Shown here one piece after another: positions 63,228-64,000 of a stretch of 64,000 nt of DNA. Both the position numbers and the translations under genes were made by a program. Location of the stretch: the NCBI GenBank assembly GCA_964244295.1, contig CAXTIG010000041.1, positions 4,568 to 68,567 on the forward strand. Reading direction: 5' to 3'. The notes under the pieces are model-generated. The model did no database searches. It was not told where the DNA came from and worked only from the letters and a program-made list of their open reading frames with translations. Within the stretch, counting starts at the first letter, position 1, and every line of letters begins with the position of its first letter. The stretch comes from JAJAZB01 sp964244295 (GTDB lineage: Bacteria > Bacteroidota > Bacteroidia > Cytophagales > Spirosomataceae).

Positions 63228-63837
63228 GTGACGATAAATGGAAATCGGGGATTGGGTGATTAGATACCCAATCACCCAATCCCCGATTTCCATTTACCAG
63301 AAGGTGGTGTTTTGGTTTTTTGCCTTTTCGACCAAGCACGCCACTCCCAACAGCTTGCTGTTTGGGAATCATACGCGTTGGAGCAGTGGTCAAAATCTTC
63401 TTTTTCTGGCGATTAGGTGGTTTTTATTAGTTCCAGTACCTACTTTTATCTGGAATCCACCGCCAAACCCCCCGCCAAGCCCCCCCGCCAAACACCCACT
63501 TCTTACTGCCACCGTCTTCGGGAGCGTTGACGGATCCCCCGCTGCTTTACCCTGAGCGGCATTTCCTGTACTTCTTCCGTTTTTTTCATTCGTTTCGGAC
63601 CCGATTCCTGGGGCGTTTCACGCCTTCCAGGGTTTTCGGTTTACCCGTAACGCTAACCCCGGTTTTCCGTTGGACCACAACCCAAGTTGACCACGCCACC
63701 TCCAGGCGAACGATCGGCCGGTTTAGGCCGGGTCGATGGCCTGTCGGCGCGAACTGACTTTTTTGTTGAGCAGTACCGGCACACCCGGTTCATCCAACGG
63801 CGCCTGGAAGTACCACCCACCTTCCTGAATTTTTGAA
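63228..63837. other. Noncoding 610-bp gap with a terminator hairpin
   Basis: A 23-bp perfect hairpin (63238-63260 and 63271-63293, 10-nt loop) follows the phosphatase gene and probably ends its transcript. From 63300 to 63837 I see no coding frame with family character; there is a run of CCCGCCAAACC-type C-rich repeats near 63470. Confidence 0.7.
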
Positions 63838-64000
63838 ATGAGCAACGTTAAAAAAACGCAGCGCCGTTCTGCAACGGCGCTTTTTTGCTATGGCCTGATT
63901 CAACTGTTTCTTTTCGCCGATCCATCGACGGGTTTTGGCCAACGCACCTACTACGTCTCCAACGGGGGCAGCGATGCCAACGACGGGCGTTCGGAAGGAA
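63838..64000 (+). CDS. Exported protein, probably parallel beta-helix type (partial)
   Basis: The 5' end of a gene running off the window. The first 54 residues include a signal-like start (VKKTQRRSATALFCYGLIQL then FLFADPSTGFGQ) and RTYYVSNGGSDANDGRSEG, the common opening of right-handed beta-helix or pectate-lyase-like surface proteins. The first codons contain a terminator-like hairpin (63860-63881). If that hairpin ends transcription, the gene may be controlled by readthrough or the start may be wrong. Family assignment rests on one motif. Confidence 0.6.
   Translation, partial: MSNVKKTQRRSATALFCYGLIQLFLFADPSTGFGQRTYYVSNGGSDANDGRSEG

Noticed and set aside
63527..63757. 76-residue frame near the right end
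   Set aside because: No start context, low-complexity origin and no family signal. Treated as noncoding.

Overview
The window looks like a chromosome segment of a Bacteroidota bacterium, most likely Cytophagales (Spirosoma or Runella-like). The lineage call is an inference from SusC/SusD pairs, a type IX secretion C-terminal domain, TonB receptors with carboxypeptidase-like N-termini, recurring TAnnTTTG -7 elements about 27-29 nt before start codons, and many Bacteroidota-style interspersed palindromes. No rRNA and no intact tRNA was recognised.

Bases 1-30200 form a defence island. It opens with a very large CRISPR array (21-8851, about 119 identical 37-bp repeats and 118 spacers, one 100-N gap, probably running off the left edge). 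The array is read on the minus strand from a leader at 8852-9058. Next to it, also on the minus strand, is a full type I-B (Cst/DevR-like) cas locus in transcription order cas8-cas7-cas5-cas3-cas6-cas1-cas2-cas4. The five interference genes overlap or nearly abut, while the adaptation genes are separated by hairpins. Beyond cas8 come two small unknown genes, a WYL-domain regulator, a zeta-toxin/antitoxin pair with palindromes at its promoter, a tRNA 3'-end-like scar, a YgjP-type metalloprotease, and a type I restriction-modification system (hsdR, hsdS, hsdM). Inside this system sits a REP-associated transposase (RAYT) surrounded by short palindromic repeats. hsdM is interrupted by an in-frame TAG in the loop of a 29-bp perfect hairpin.

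Bases 30500-34300 hold a minus-strand salvage cluster (GRP/DMT sugar transporter, secreted ADP-ribosylglycohydrolase-fold protein, ribokinase). This could release ribose from ADP-ribose or nucleoside-like compounds, import it and phosphorylate it. Bases 34500-48100 are mostly housekeeping: a helical-repeat protein, a T9SS-exported FG-GAP protein, murF, a small lipoprotein, a GH13 branching-enzyme-like protein, ahcY, a Uma2 protein, hflX, and an SPFH protein with a ribbon-helix-helix protein.

Bases 48100-63230 carry phosphohydrolases linked to outer-membrane receptors: a YVTN-propeller/phosphoesterase fusion, a SusC-SusD-phosphodiesterase group, an AraC-type membrane regulator, a second TonB receptor and a secreted tyrosine-phosphatase-like protein. 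GC-rich palindromes sharing GCCGAACGGCG lie upstream of both receptors. The window ends in the start of an exported beta-helix-like gene (63838) whose first codons contain a terminator-like hairpin. Palindromic repeats of at least four families fill most intergenic gaps and in places form coding ends.
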